A stretch of DNA of 64,000 nt from Herpetosiphon giganteus (GCF_016907925.1 NZ_JAFBCZ010000004.1:124001-188000); one strand, 5' to 3'; positions 42,482 to 51,336 are shown, counted from the first letter of the stretch. Notes: a model not told the origin generated them from the sequence alone. Numbers and translations: made by a program.

Positions 42482-42856
42482 TTAGTATTTACCTGGTGGG
42501 CCTGGATCGCCTGGTGCGTTCCAATTGGCGAGCCAATCTTCCATCAATCCGGTCAAGACCGCCCGAAAAACCGGTGCGCCCTGATTTTCAAGATCGTTGC
42601 CAGCAAGGGTTGCCGCCAGCTGTACAAACGAACGTAAATCGGCCACGTCATCGGGCAATAGCCCAGAGACGTTTTCATTTTCGCGCCAGTCGCGCAACAC
42701 AATCCCCAAAATGATTTCGGTTGCTGCGGCCCGCGTGCCATGGCCAGCATGGTTGGGCAACGCAGTGACAACTTGACCAGCAACGGTTTGGGCTAAGCCC
42801 GCAACCAATTGGGCGGTGTCTGGCGGAATCCGGCCAAAACGTGGCGGTTGAGTCAT
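42482..42856 (-). CDS. Stand-alone copy of the domain shared with 41369-42211
   Basis: 124 aa, soluble. Nearly all of it corresponds to the C-terminal domain of the membrane protein at 41369-42211: FGRIPPDT, IVLRDWRENEN, DDVADLRSFVQLA, LTGLMEDWLANWN. The composition is acidic, helical and Trp-rich. GAGGAGG lies 4 nt before ATG 42856. It sits between femX-like and DUF350 genes with 44-nt gaps on both sides. Family unknown. Confidence 0.72.
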   Translation of the reverse strand: MTQPPRFGRIPPDTAQLVAGLAQTVAGQVVTALPNHAGHGTRAAATEIILGIVLRDWRENENVSGLLPDDVADLRSFVQLAATLAGNDLENQGAPVFRAVLTGLMEDWLANWNAPGDPGPPGKY

Positions 42857-42900
42857 TAAGCCTCCTCGGAAGCACTAAAAGGCATCCTCACACCAATTAG

Positions 42901-43926
42901 CTATGCCAATTCGCGCACTGCCCGAATAATGACATCGGCTAATTGTTCGGTGAAATAATAATCATATGCACCAATCAAGGCGATTGCTTGGCCGCCAAAA
43001 GCCCGTTTGAAGCGCGAAAAGCCAGCAAACGGATGATGAGGATCGCCAGTTGGTTCAAATCCATAAAAATCGTAACAGCGACAGCCCAAACGCTTGCCAT
43101 GTTGAATCGCAGCCCATTGCAAGGCGTAGCCCGCCATTTGCTCACGCAGTTGGTTGCTAATGCCACCATATTGATAAACCGCTCGCTGCCCATAGGTAAC
43201 CAACAACATGGTTCCCAAGGTTTGGCCAGCATATTCGGCAAATAACAAATGGGCATGGCCCAACGGCGCAAGCGTCGCCAACAGATCGTTAAAATGATCA
43301 ATCGGCTCAACATAGAAATCGTCGCGCTCGCCAGCCTCATCCATCAAGCGATAAAACAAGGGAATATCAGCCACATCATGCGAGATGCGGACTGTTACGC
43401 CACGCCGCGCCGCCAAGCGAATATTGTAGCGGCCTTTGGGTTTCATCGCTGCCAGCAAGCTTTGCTCGTCAGGCTGCAAATCCAAATACAGCGTTTCACG
43501 GGCCAGAATATCGACTGGCGCACGCCGCCAATCGCGCAGCAAATTGGGCGCTGGGCGTTCCAGCCGTGGCTCGATGCGCAAACCAATTGCCCCATATTCA
43601 GCAGCATGCTGTTCGGCAGCTTCGCGCAATAAGCGCAAGCCTTGGCGGGCCAACGCTTGATCGTGCCATGGCAAAATTGGTCCATCAGCAGCGATTAAAT
43701 TGCTACCAACGCCGCTTTGGGCAGGAATCGTGCACAGCATGCCGCCAATTAATTGCTCAGCATCAAACAAGCCAAAATGCACAACCTGCAAGTCGCGTTG
43801 CTGTTTAAATTGGCTCCAAGCAAGGCTTTGCATCACGCCGCCAGCAGGGTTTGCTTGCACTAAAGCCTCCCACTGCTGGCCCAGCTCGCTGGCAATCGTT
43901 AATTGGGGCAGAATCGCAACCTGCAT
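42901..43926 (-). CDS. FemX/FemAB-like aminoacyl transferase
   Basis: 341 aa, two GNAT-like domains. Family landmarks: QSLAWSQFKQQ, the central MKPKGRYNIRLAARRGVTVR, and the C-terminal YDFYGFEPTGDPHHPFAGFSRFKRAFGG. FemABX enzymes add amino acids from aminoacyl-tRNA to the peptide of lipid II; relatives act on other acceptors. Its ATG overlaps the stop of the SpeE-like fusion by one base (43926), so it is coupled to polyamine genes rather than to cell-wall genes. The substrate may thus be unusual. Confidence 0.82.
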   Translation of the reverse strand: MQVAILPQLTIASELGQQWEALVQANPAGGVMQSLAWSQFKQQRDLQVVHFGLFDAEQLIGGMLCTIPAQSGVGSNLIAADGPILPWHDQALARQGLRLLREAAEQHAAEYGAIGLRIEPRLERPAPNLLRDWRRAPVDILARETLYLDLQPDEQSLLAAMKPKGRYNIRLAARRGVTVRISHDVADIPLFYRLMDEAGERDDFYVEPIDHFNDLLATLAPLGHAHLLFAEYAGQTLGTMLLVTYGQRAVYQYGGISNQLREQMAGYALQWAAIQHGKRLGCRCYDFYGFEPTGDPHHPFAGFSRFKRAFGGQAIALIGAYDYYFTEQLADVIIRAVRELA

Positions 43927-46379
43927 TATTTCAAGCTCTGCAAAAACTTCTTAGCTGCATTGTCTTGTTTTGGCAATGAACTAAGTTGATCGTTCAAGAC
44001 CTGAATCAACTGCTCGGTGCGGGCAATATCATCGTTGGTGCGGCGCAACGCTTCGTCAACCCGAATTTCGGTTGTGCCATACTCGACAATATCGCTTGGC
44101 CCATAGCTACGTTGAATCGAGGTGTATTCGGTTTTATCCGAGTTAAGCAAGCTCAAATCGCTCTTGACGCTGGTTAAATCGGCTTCAATCCGCTGCTTGA
44201 TCGCTGCATACTCAGTTGTTTGCTTGCTCAAAAACGGAATCAAAACTTTGGTGCGAAACTCATCTGGATACGGCTCACTCAGCGGTTGGGTTAAGCCGCT
44301 ATCGCTGTACCAGCCAGTTTTGTTGAGATAGGCCTTGCTGCCATCGGGCTGCTCTAAGATTGCCAACGTGCCTTCAGCATTCATCCAAACGCTGGAGAAT
44401 AGTTGAAAGCCACCAGCAGTTGGCGCAACCCGAATCGCTGGCTGATTAGCAGGAATCGAACCCAAGCTTTTGATTGCTTGATCAAGCGTGCCACGGGTTT
44501 GTACAATGTTGTTTAATTCGGCTTCATCATCGTTGCGCCATGGCACAAAACCCGCCCAACTGACCCAATCGATCCAATCTTGTTTGGCTTTGACGCTGCC
44601 ATCAAGCCCGCGGCGCTGGCGATCAAGCTCGCGATGGGTACGCCAAACCAAGGCTTCGTCGCGTTTCAAAAACACAATTGGCAAGCCATCTTCTGCATCA
44701 ACCACGGTCATTACTTGGTCGGCAAGCAAGAGATATGATTGATCGGTCAAGCTGATCACAACTTCGCCATTGGCCAAAATATCGGTTTCTGGGGTCAAGC
44801 GATAAAGTGCATCGCCTTCGTTGGGATCTTCGCTTGGGCGTTGATTGCGGTTGTAGTTGCGATACGAGCTACCACCATAATATGAGCCATAGTAGCGATA
44901 GCGGCGCGTTGGATAGGCCGAGCCATATTCGTCAATCACGCTACCGCGCCCATAGGTGCCGCTCGAAAAGCCGCGACCTTCAACCGTTGAAGGCGGCGCT
45001 TGCACCACATCGTAGGGCGAATTTGTGCGCACCATCGATTGGCTGGAGGTTGCGCCCGAACCAGCAGAAGTATCGCCTTTGGCGTAGGTTGTATCAGGGT
45101 GCAGCAAGTTGGCCAAAATAATCACCAGCGCAATCACCGAAACGATGCGTAAACCACGGCTGAGCAACAATTGCGGGTTTTCCCATGTGCGCTGAAGGTG
45201 GCGGCGCAGCAAGCGCAATTCGGCCACCAATTTGCGTGGCAACTCGCGGCTACGGCGCAGCAAGGCCTCAACCAAGCGCCGCAAATCGAGCGAATTCAGA
45301 AAGCGCAATGGGTTGGCAATAAATTCACTGACCATACTGCGGGTTTGTTCAGCGCGCAAGGCTGGCATCACCTGCACGACTTGCTCAAAAACTTGGCTTT
45401 CATCAAGCCCTTGATCGGCCTGCAAGGCTTGCTGAACCGCGTTTGGCATCAGGGTTGCGCTGGTATGTGGCTTGGGCAGCGGCGCTGGATCATGCACAAA
45501 ATCAAGTGAAGTCCAATCGGTGCCACTGGCTTCATCCCAGGTTGGCGCGAATAAGCTATGCAACAGCGCATCGCTGGCCAATTTGGTTGGTTGGGCAGTG
45601 GTGCGTTTTTCGGCCAGTGCGGATGGGAAGGCAAAGGCCCGTTTAAGCTGCTCGCTATCGTGCAAAAACTCGCGTGGCTCAGCCAACGGCAAATAATCAA
45701 ACTCACGCGGACGAAACGCTTTACGGCTGCCAACGAAAAAGCCCCAATCATCGCCATAGCCAGCCTCGGTAAACGAGGGCAACGAAAAGCGATAGGGCTT
45801 AGGATTCAGGTTCGCAGTCCGAATGCTGTTGTAAATCATCCAATAGGCGACTGGCGTTTGCGATGGCGAAGCTGCGTTGACCGCGATAACACCTTGAGGA
45901 TGCAAAATATATGCCAATTGCTGATACCAATCGATGCTCTGCAAACGAGCACCAACCTGATCGCGGGGCACAGTAAAATCACAAATGATTAAATCGTATT
46001 CATCAGCTGCTTGTGCTGCCTGATCAACAAATTGAACCGCATCGCAGATATGGATTTTGAGGCGAGGGTTGGTCATGGCATGCTGATTCAGCTCAGGCCA
46101 TTCATTTTGAGCCAAATCAAGGATGGTCGGGTCATAATCGACCAAATCGATCTGCTTGATGGCTGAGGATTTAAGCAATTCGCGGGCAACAAAGCCATCG
46201 CCACCACCACAAATCAACGCTCGGAGTTGGCGTTTGGGGCGGCGTGCTTGGGCTAATGCGAGCGCAGGCAAGGCCAAAAGCTCGTGGTACACCCCTTCAT
46301 CACGGCTATCAAACTGCAAATCGCCGTCAATATAGACGGCAAGGGATTGATCGGAGCGTTGATCAAGGACAATGGTCAT
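43926..46379 (-). CDS. Spermidine-synthase-like protein fused to a membrane anchor and C-terminal domain
   Basis: 817 aa. Residues 1-240 are a SpeE-like methyltransferase fold: ICGGGDGFVAREL (AdoMet-type loop), VDYDPTILDLA, ICDAVQFV and DLIICDFTVP with the catalytic Asp position. A Ser/Pro and Arg-rich linker (about 250-410) leads to one membrane helix (about 415-435, VIALVIILANLL). Outside it are a Tyr/Gly/Ser-rich stretch (RRYRYYGSYYGGSSYRNY) and a domain of about 300 residues ending in coiled coil. I cannot name the last domain. ATG 46379 has GGAG 7 nt upstream. First gene of the polyamine/envelope operon. Confidence 0.8.
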   Translation of the reverse strand: MTIVLDQRSDQSLAVYIDGDLQFDSRDEGVYHELLALPALALAQARRPKRQLRALICGGGDGFVARELLKSSAIKQIDLVDYDPTILDLAQNEWPELNQHAMTNPRLKIHICDAVQFVDQAAQAADEYDLIICDFTVPRDQVGARLQSIDWYQQLAYILHPQGVIAVNAASPSQTPVAYWMIYNSIRTANLNPKPYRFSLPSFTEAGYGDDWGFFVGSRKAFRPREFDYLPLAEPREFLHDSEQLKRAFAFPSALAEKRTTAQPTKLASDALLHSLFAPTWDEASGTDWTSLDFVHDPAPLPKPHTSATLMPNAVQQALQADQGLDESQVFEQVVQVMPALRAEQTRSMVSEFIANPLRFLNSLDLRRLVEALLRRSRELPRKLVAELRLLRRHLQRTWENPQLLLSRGLRIVSVIALVIILANLLHPDTTYAKGDTSAGSGATSSQSMVRTNSPYDVVQAPPSTVEGRGFSSGTYGRGSVIDEYGSAYPTRRYRYYGSYYGGSSYRNYNRNQRPSEDPNEGDALYRLTPETDILANGEVVISLTDQSYLLLADQVMTVVDAEDGLPIVFLKRDEALVWRTHRELDRQRRGLDGSVKAKQDWIDWVSWAGFVPWRNDDEAELNNIVQTRGTLDQAIKSLGSIPANQPAIRVAPTAGGFQLFSSVWMNAEGTLAILEQPDGSKAYLNKTGWYSDSGLTQPLSEPYPDEFRTKVLIPFLSKQTTEYAAIKQRIEADLTSVKSDLSLLNSDKTEYTSIQRSYGPSDIVEYGTTEIRVDEALRRTNDDIARTEQLIQVLNDQLSSLPKQDNAAKKFLQSLK

Positions 46380-46505
46380 GGTTGTTCTCCATACAACGGG
46401 TTTGCTGGGGTTGGTACGTGGAATGCTCACTATAGGTTACAGAGTTCTCGGCAGCATGTCAATATACAACGCCGCTATTGGCCAGAACTATAGGCATATA
46501 GGAGT

Positions 46506-48110
46506 CTAGGAAACGCTTGCAAGCATTAGTTTCGAGGCTTTGGGAAAACGAATGCAAAAGCTGGTGCCAACGCCCAGCTGGCTTTCAACCGCCACCGAGC
46601 CACCCATGGCTTCGCTTAATTCTTTGACCAAGGCTAGGCCTAAGCCAGCGCCCTGATGCTGTTCGTTGGCATGATCGTTGGCCCGATAAAAGCGCTGCCA
46701 AATTGAATCAAGCTCGGCGGGGTCGATCCCAGCACCAGTATCGCGCACATAGATCTCAATCTGGTCGCCATGATTCAGGGCTTGCACCACCACCAAGCCA
46801 CCAGGTGGGGTATAGCGCAAAGCATTATGCAACAAATTGCGCAAAATTTGCTCAAAGCGTTGGGGATCGATCAAGGCTTGATCAAGCTCGGCGGCACACT
46901 CTGCCAACACATCCACCCGCGATTGCCGCCATGCCAAAGGCTGAACGGTTTGGACAATGCGATTAATTAAAGGAGCAAGATCATGCGCTTCGCGGTTGAG
47001 GGTCAAACGGCTAACTTCGCTGGCCGAAAGCAAAAACAAATCTTCAATCAATTGTTGTAAGCGCAGCGTTTCGCGCTCCATCACCAGCAAATCGCGCTGT
47101 ACTTGGGGCGCTAGTTGTTCTGCTTGCAAATTCGATTCAAGGTAGCCGCGCATGGTCGCAACTGGCGTGCGCAATTCATGCGAAACGCTGGCAACCAAGG
47201 CCCGCCGATCATCCAGCAAGCCCGCAACACGATCGCGCTCGGTTTTCAGGGCATTGACGGTCGTATCGAGTTGTTCGGCCATGGCATTGAAATTGGCTTG
47301 CAGCTGGGCAATCTCATCATTGCCATACACCACAATTCGCGAGCTATAATCGCCCTCGCGCAGTGCAGTTGTCGCCATTGCCAAGGCCTCAATCCGCCGC
47401 ATAACGCGCCGAATCAGCATATACGAAAGAATCATCGCCACGGGCAAAAAGATAAACAGGCCGAGGATCATCAGCGCGCCATAGATCGAACCTAGCAACG
47501 AATATTGCACGACATTTTCAATCAAGAATGTGGTTGAATTATCGGAGTTCGCCAACTCATTGCCACGCATATAAATCGAAAGTCCGGCCACGGTAACCCC
47601 AAAAATTACCATCAAGACAAAAACAATGGTTAATTGATCGTGGGTCAATGTCCAAAGTAACGAACGTTTGCGCAAGCGATTCCACCAACGCCAAAACCAC
47701 ATTAAGCAACGGGTTCCCATAAATGTCACATTGTGGATGCTAAAAAAGAGCAGCATATCGGGAAACGCTATATAAAATTCATCCTGCCATGCACTCATGG
47801 GACGTGAAAGTTCATACCACGAAACAAAACTCCCAAGCAGGGTCAAGCTGATCAGCGCAAGCACAAATGCAGCAAGCTCGAGCAGTAATTTGCGCCAAAA
47901 TCCACCTTCGGTGAAAGCCAAACTCAAGCCAAACACCACAGCGCTAATGCCAATAATAAAAAAGCCGCCATTCATCAAGACATATACATCAACGGGTAGC
48001 CACTCAACAAGCAACAATAGGCTACCTAAGAAGATGCTGTTGAAGAGCAGCATGTACAGCCAAGCCCGCCACAGCCCCGCTTGCGCATACCAACGCAGCC
48101 AATACTTCAT
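46506..48110 (-). CDS. HAMP-domain sensor histidine kinase
   Basis: 534 aa: several N-terminal membrane helices (about residues 15-125), a second membrane pair around 165-235, a HAMP domain (about 235-290), HisKA with SVSHELRTPVATMRG (His phospho-acceptor intact), and a HATPase domain with NLLHNALRYTPPGG, DTGAGIDP and GAGLGLALVKELSEAMGG. Partner of the regulator at 48107-48823: its ATG overlaps that gene's stop (ATGA). The many N-terminal helices suggest it senses the membrane itself rather than a large periplasmic ligand. Confidence 0.92.
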   Translation of the reverse strand: MKYWLRWYAQAGLWRAWLYMLLFNSIFLGSLLLLVEWLPVDVYVLMNGGFFIIGISAVVFGLSLAFTEGGFWRKLLLELAAFVLALISLTLLGSFVSWYELSRPMSAWQDEFYIAFPDMLLFFSIHNVTFMGTRCLMWFWRWWNRLRKRSLLWTLTHDQLTIVFVLMVIFGVTVAGLSIYMRGNELANSDNSTTFLIENVVQYSLLGSIYGALMILGLFIFLPVAMILSYMLIRRVMRRIEALAMATTALREGDYSSRIVVYGNDEIAQLQANFNAMAEQLDTTVNALKTERDRVAGLLDDRRALVASVSHELRTPVATMRGYLESNLQAEQLAPQVQRDLLVMERETLRLQQLIEDLFLLSASEVSRLTLNREAHDLAPLINRIVQTVQPLAWRQSRVDVLAECAAELDQALIDPQRFEQILRNLLHNALRYTPPGGLVVVQALNHGDQIEIYVRDTGAGIDPAELDSIWQRFYRANDHANEQHQGAGLGLALVKELSEAMGGSVAVESQLGVGTSFCIRFPKASKLMLASVS

Positions 48111-48823
48111 CGTGGTGCTTCCGCTTGCAAGCGATAGCCAAGGCCCCAAACCGTTTCAATCGCATCGCCAAAATCAGCCAGCTTTTTGCGCAAACGCAGC
48201 ATCGCATTATCGACCGAACGATCGCCGCCAACATAGCTTTGACCCCAAATTGTATCGAGCAAATAGTTGCGGCTAAATGCGCGGCCTGGATTGCGCAACA
48301 ATAAATCGAGAATTGCAAACTCAGTTGGCGTAAGATCCAACTCCTGCTGGCGCAAAGCAACGGTATGCAAATGCGGGTCGAGCACTAATTCGCCATAGCG
48401 CAAAACTTCGGTCGCTGGTTGCACATCGGCCTGCAACAACTGCTGAATCCGTTGGTCGCGGCGCAACAACGCCCGCACGCGGGCGATCAGCTCGCGCATG
48501 CCAAATGGCTTGGTCAAATAATCATCAGCGCCAAGCTCCAAACCCACCACCAAATCGGTTTCTTCGCTGCGTGCCGTTAACATCAGCACAGGTGTAGATT
48601 TGGTTTGGCGAATCGTGCGCAAGACCTCTAGGCCATCAAGCTGCGGCAACATCCAATCTAAAATAACCAAATCTGGTTGATGTTGCTGGTGTAAACTTAA
48701 GCCTGTGCGGCCATCGGCGGCATGCCAAACCCGATAGCCCAAATTGTTGAGTTCGCGCACCAACACATCGGCCAAATCGACAGCATCTTCTATTACCAAA
48801 ATTGTCGGCACATGCTCAGCCAT
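48107..48823 (-). CDS. OmpR/PhoB-family response regulator
   Basis: 238 aa. Receiver domain with Asp56 (VILDWMLP) and Lys in DDYLTKPFGMRE. A winged-helix DNA-binding domain follows, with LTPTEFAILDLLLRNPGRAFSR and VDNAMLRLRKKLAD. First gene of a two-gene operon with the kinase behind it. ATG 48823 has AAGGA about 8 nt upstream; a TTG two codons earlier is rejected. The gene is divergent from the interrupted thioesterase, 30 nt away. Confidence 0.93.
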   Translation of the reverse strand: MAEHVPTILVIEDAVDLADVLVRELNNLGYRVWHAADGRTGLSLHQQHQPDLVILDWMLPQLDGLEVLRTIRQTKSTPVLMLTARSEETDLVVGLELGADDYLTKPFGMRELIARVRALLRRDQRIQQLLQADVQPATEVLRYGELVLDPHLHTVALRQQELDLTPTEFAILDLLLRNPGRAFSRNYLLDTIWGQSYVGGDRSVDNAMLRLRKKLADFGDAIETVWGLGYRLQAEAPR

Positions 48824-48853
48824 CGCCAAATCCTTCTGTTATGTGAGGTTTCA

Positions 48854-49273
48854 ATGAGTGACGATTTAACCGCCATTGGGCAACAAATTCTTGCCAGCCA
48901 ACCCTTCAGCCAATTGCTCAAAGCGCAGATTAGCGAGTTTCGCCAAGGCTATGCAGAATTACGGCTGGCGATCAGCCCTGAGCTAACCCAACAATTTGGC
49001 TTTGTTCATGGCGGTGTGCTCAGCTATGCTGCCGATAACGCCCTGACCTTTGCCGGCGGCTCGGTGCTTGGCATGCAGGTCGTAACTGCTGAATAAAAAA
49101 TTAATTATGTCAAACCAGCTCAAGGCCACGAATTAATTGCCAAGGCCAGTGTTTTGAGCAACGGCAGTCGCCAAGCAGTCTGTCACTGTTTGGTCTATTG
49201 TCGAGACGATCAGGCCGAACACTTAGTTGCAATCGCCCAAGGCACAATTATGACCCTCAGCAGCAAACGCTAG
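48854..49273 (+). pseudogene. PaaI-like hotdog thioesterase interrupted by one in-frame stop
   Basis: Reading from ATG 48854 (GTGAGG upstream), a PaaI/YdiI-type hotdog protein runs through GFVHGGVLSYAADNALTFAGG to residue 80, then meets TAA (49094-49096). The same frame continues with INYVKPAQGHELIAKASVL and ends at 49273, giving 138 sense codons overall. The continuation is clearly the second half of the fold (INYVKPA is the conserved strand). One base change to a sense codon would restore it. It is a recent pseudogene, or a sequence error. Confidence 0.8.
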
Positions 49274-49316
49274 CCCATACTATACCGAGAATTAGGCAGC
49301 CGCGTCAATTCAAGCA

Positions 49317-49345
49317 TTGACAAATAATAGCACATTTGGTCTAAT
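49317..49345 (+). promoter_or_regulatory. Sigma70-type promoter of the metallo-hydrolase gene
   Basis: TTGACA (49317-49322), 17-nt spacer, TCTAAT (49340-49345), 49 nt before ATG 49394. Confidence 0.6.
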
Positions 49346-49393
49346 CTTCTTTGTAATGAATAGGATTGACCACTTTTCGCGAAGGGAACTGTG

Positions 49394-50098
49394 ATGATGA
49401 GCCAAAATACGCCACAGCGGTTATACCTGATGCAGGTTGGCGATATGCCGGAATATCAGATTCCAATCGTGTGCTATCTGGTGCAAACCAGCGCTGGCCA
49501 AAATATCCTGATCGACACTGGGTTGCCTGAGCTTATGCCTGAAGAAGCAGCAGATTTTGCGAATGGGCAAGATGTAATTGCTCAGTTGGCGAGCATTGGC
49601 CTCCAGCCAGCTGATATTGATACGATCATTTCGACTCATTATGATATTGACCATGCTGGCCGACATGCGCACTTCCCCAAGGCGCAATATATTGTGCAAC
49701 GAGCGCATCACCTCGATGCCCAAAGCAATCCCCGCTTTGCGGCCAATCGCGGGCAATGGGAGCAAGCAAACGAACGAATTCAGCTGGTTGATAGCGATAC
49801 CGAGCTGCTGCCCGGATTAGAACTGATTGAAACCAGCGGCCATGTGCCTGGTCATCAATCAGTGCTGGTGCGACTGCCACAAACCGGAGCAGTGCTCTTG
49901 CCAATTGATGCTGTAGCATTCAGCGCCGACTTTATTCGTGATAAAGCTGATGCAGAAAACCCCGATGCAGCAGCAATTCAAGCCAGCACGATCAAGCTGC
50001 TTGATCTGGTCGAGCAAGAGCAAATTGAGCTAGTCATTTTCGGTCACGACAATCAGCAATGGCAAAGCCTTAAAACGCTGCCAGATTTTTACGCCTAA
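49394..50098 (+). CDS. Metallo-beta-lactamase-fold hydrolase (lactonase-like)
   Basis: 234 aa. Layout of the AttM/AiiA-type N-acyl-homoserine lactonase group: LIDTGLPELMP, metal motif THYDIDHAGRH, TSGHVPGHQSVLV, LPIDAV and the last His in FGHDNQQW. The usual HxHxDH reads HYDIDH, with Asp in place of the second His; this would alter one metal site. The native substrate is not known and quorum-signal lactonase activity is only a family possibility. GAAGGGA precedes ATG 49394. Confidence 0.8.
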   Translation: MMSQNTPQRLYLMQVGDMPEYQIPIVCYLVQTSAGQNILIDTGLPELMPEEAADFANGQDVIAQLASIGLQPADIDTIISTHYDIDHAGRHAHFPKAQYIVQRAHHLDAQSNPRFAANRGQWEQANERIQLVDSDTELLPGLELIETSGHVPGHQSVLVRLPQTGAVLLPIDAVAFSADFIRDKADAENPDAAAIQASTIKLLDLVEQEQIELVIFGHDNQQWQSLKTLPDFYA

Positions 50099-50158
50099 AC
50101 CACCCTCAAAGCTTGGTAGCCCAAACCAATCATCCTCAAATAGGTTAATTCAACAATC

Positions 50159-50195
50159 ACCCGCATCCATTTTTTCTACGCTGATGGATGCGGGT
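50159..50195 (+). terminator. Stem-loop after the metallo-hydrolase gene
   Basis: 12-bp perfect arms ACCCGCATCCAT and ATGGATGCGGGT with a 13-nt loop. The tail AGTTCTTCC is only moderately T-rich. Confidence 0.55.
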
Positions 50196-50321
50196 AGTTC
50201 TTCCCCAACACTTATTTAAACTCAGCACAGATTTTCTATTCTCAAATCAGCATAACCAACAAATTTTTAGTGGCTTGAACAAGCCAAATTACCGTTAATC
50301 AACATAAAAACATGATATAGA

Positions 50322-50363
50322 TAGCACCATGCAAAATACCCAAATTTGCTATAATAGCACCAT
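50322..50363. promoter_or_regulatory. Promoter and direct repeats upstream of the XRE-type gene
   Basis: ATAGCACCAT occurs at 50322-50331 and 50354-50363, 32 bp apart (three helical turns). TGCTATAAT (50347-50355), an extended -10 element, overlaps the second copy. This placement fits an operator for autoregulation. Confidence 0.5.
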
Positions 50364-50421
50364 TAATTTCAGGCTGTAACAGCATGAAACCGAGGGTAAG
50401 AGTCCTTGAAAAAGGAAAACT

Positions 50422-51291
50422 ATGACCGAACAAGTAAATGTACCAAGCGCCAACGATAGCTTTATCGAGGTTGCCGAAATAATCCGCATTCGGCATAAGC
50501 GTGCTTTTGAAGATGCAATGCGCGATGGGAAAAAGCCGAAAACGAATAGCTCGCCATTTTCTCAACAAGCAATTTGGAGTGAGTTTCCAGTTTATAAGCG
50601 GTTGCTCGAAAAACGGGCCAAAATTACGGTTCCCGAGGCAATTGTGCGCGGCATCGCTGTCCTTTTAAAATGTAATATCAGCGAGCGGAATATGTTATTA
50701 GGCGCTGCTGGCTATAAATTAGATCCTGAAGTGCTGACCGGCATTGCCCTTCAACAACACCTTGATCGCTACCGAAACATTGTGCATAAACTAAATATTC
50801 CTGCATTTATTCTCAATCACGTTTGGGATATTTTAGAAGTCAATCAAGTTATGGATCGCTTATTTAAGCATTATATGGATAGTTTTAACAGTATTCTTGA
50901 ATCTGATCGCAATATTCTCAATTTAATGTTTGATCCGCATTACGGGTTTAAAAAGCTATTTAAGCTTGATCTTATGCAGTGGCAATTAATAACTCAGAGT
51001 TATATTTACAATTTTAGGCATGCAACCAAGGGTTTCGAGTTTGAGGAGTGGTATCAAGCAAAAATCAACTATCTCAATCAATTTAGCGATTTTAAATTAA
51101 TTTGGCAGCAGGTTGAGGATAATTTATATAAAGAATACGATCCATCATTAACCTATTTTACCAGCCAATTTTTTGGCTTTCGCTCAATTTATCTCAGCGA
51201 ATCAGAAAAATTTGCCTATCCACGAATCAATGCCTATATCAGCGACGATCCAAACGTGCAATTAGTGCTCTTTTCGGTAAGAGCTCAATAA
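50422..51291 (+). CDS. XRE/MmyB-like transcriptional regulator (divergent)
   Basis: 289 aa. The N-terminal third resembles an XRE-type HTH region with an insertion, ending RNMLLGAAGYKLDPEV. The rest follows the MmyB/MLTR ligand-binding layout: AFILNHVWDILEVNQVMDRLF, then RNILNLMFDPHYGFKKLF. In that family the C-terminal PAS-like domain binds a fatty acid or similar ligand. Base composition is distinctly more AT-rich than neighbours, suggesting foreign origin. AAAGGA precedes ATG 50422. No obvious target gene adjoins it, apart from its own repeats. Confidence 0.65.
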   Translation: MTEQVNVPSANDSFIEVAEIIRIRHKRAFEDAMRDGKKPKTNSSPFSQQAIWSEFPVYKRLLEKRAKITVPEAIVRGIAVLLKCNISERNMLLGAAGYKLDPEVLTGIALQQHLDRYRNIVHKLNIPAFILNHVWDILEVNQVMDRLFKHYMDSFNSILESDRNILNLMFDPHYGFKKLFKLDLMQWQLITQSYIYNFRHATKGFEFEEWYQAKINYLNQFSDFKLIWQQVEDNLYKEYDPSLTYFTSQFFGFRSIYLSESEKFAYPRINAYISDDPNVQLVLFSVRAQ

Positions 51292-51296
51292 AGCAA

Positions 51297-51336
51297 TGCC
51301 AGCACGCTTAAGCATAAACGTGCTGGCACTTTATTT
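51297..51336. terminator. Bidirectional terminator between the XRE-type and HAD genes
   Basis: 10-bp perfect stem TGCCAGCACG/CGTGCTGGCA with a 12-nt loop, then CTTTATTT. The convergent HAD gene ends at its right edge. Confidence 0.75.

Larger units (their letters stand above)
50099..50421. other. Intergenic stretch before the XRE-type gene
   Basis: 323 bases, AT-rich in the second half. It holds a terminator-like hairpin (50159-50195), the extended -10 at 50347-50355, and a 10-bp direct repeat (50322-50331 and 50354-50363). No gene is seen. Confidence 0.7.
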
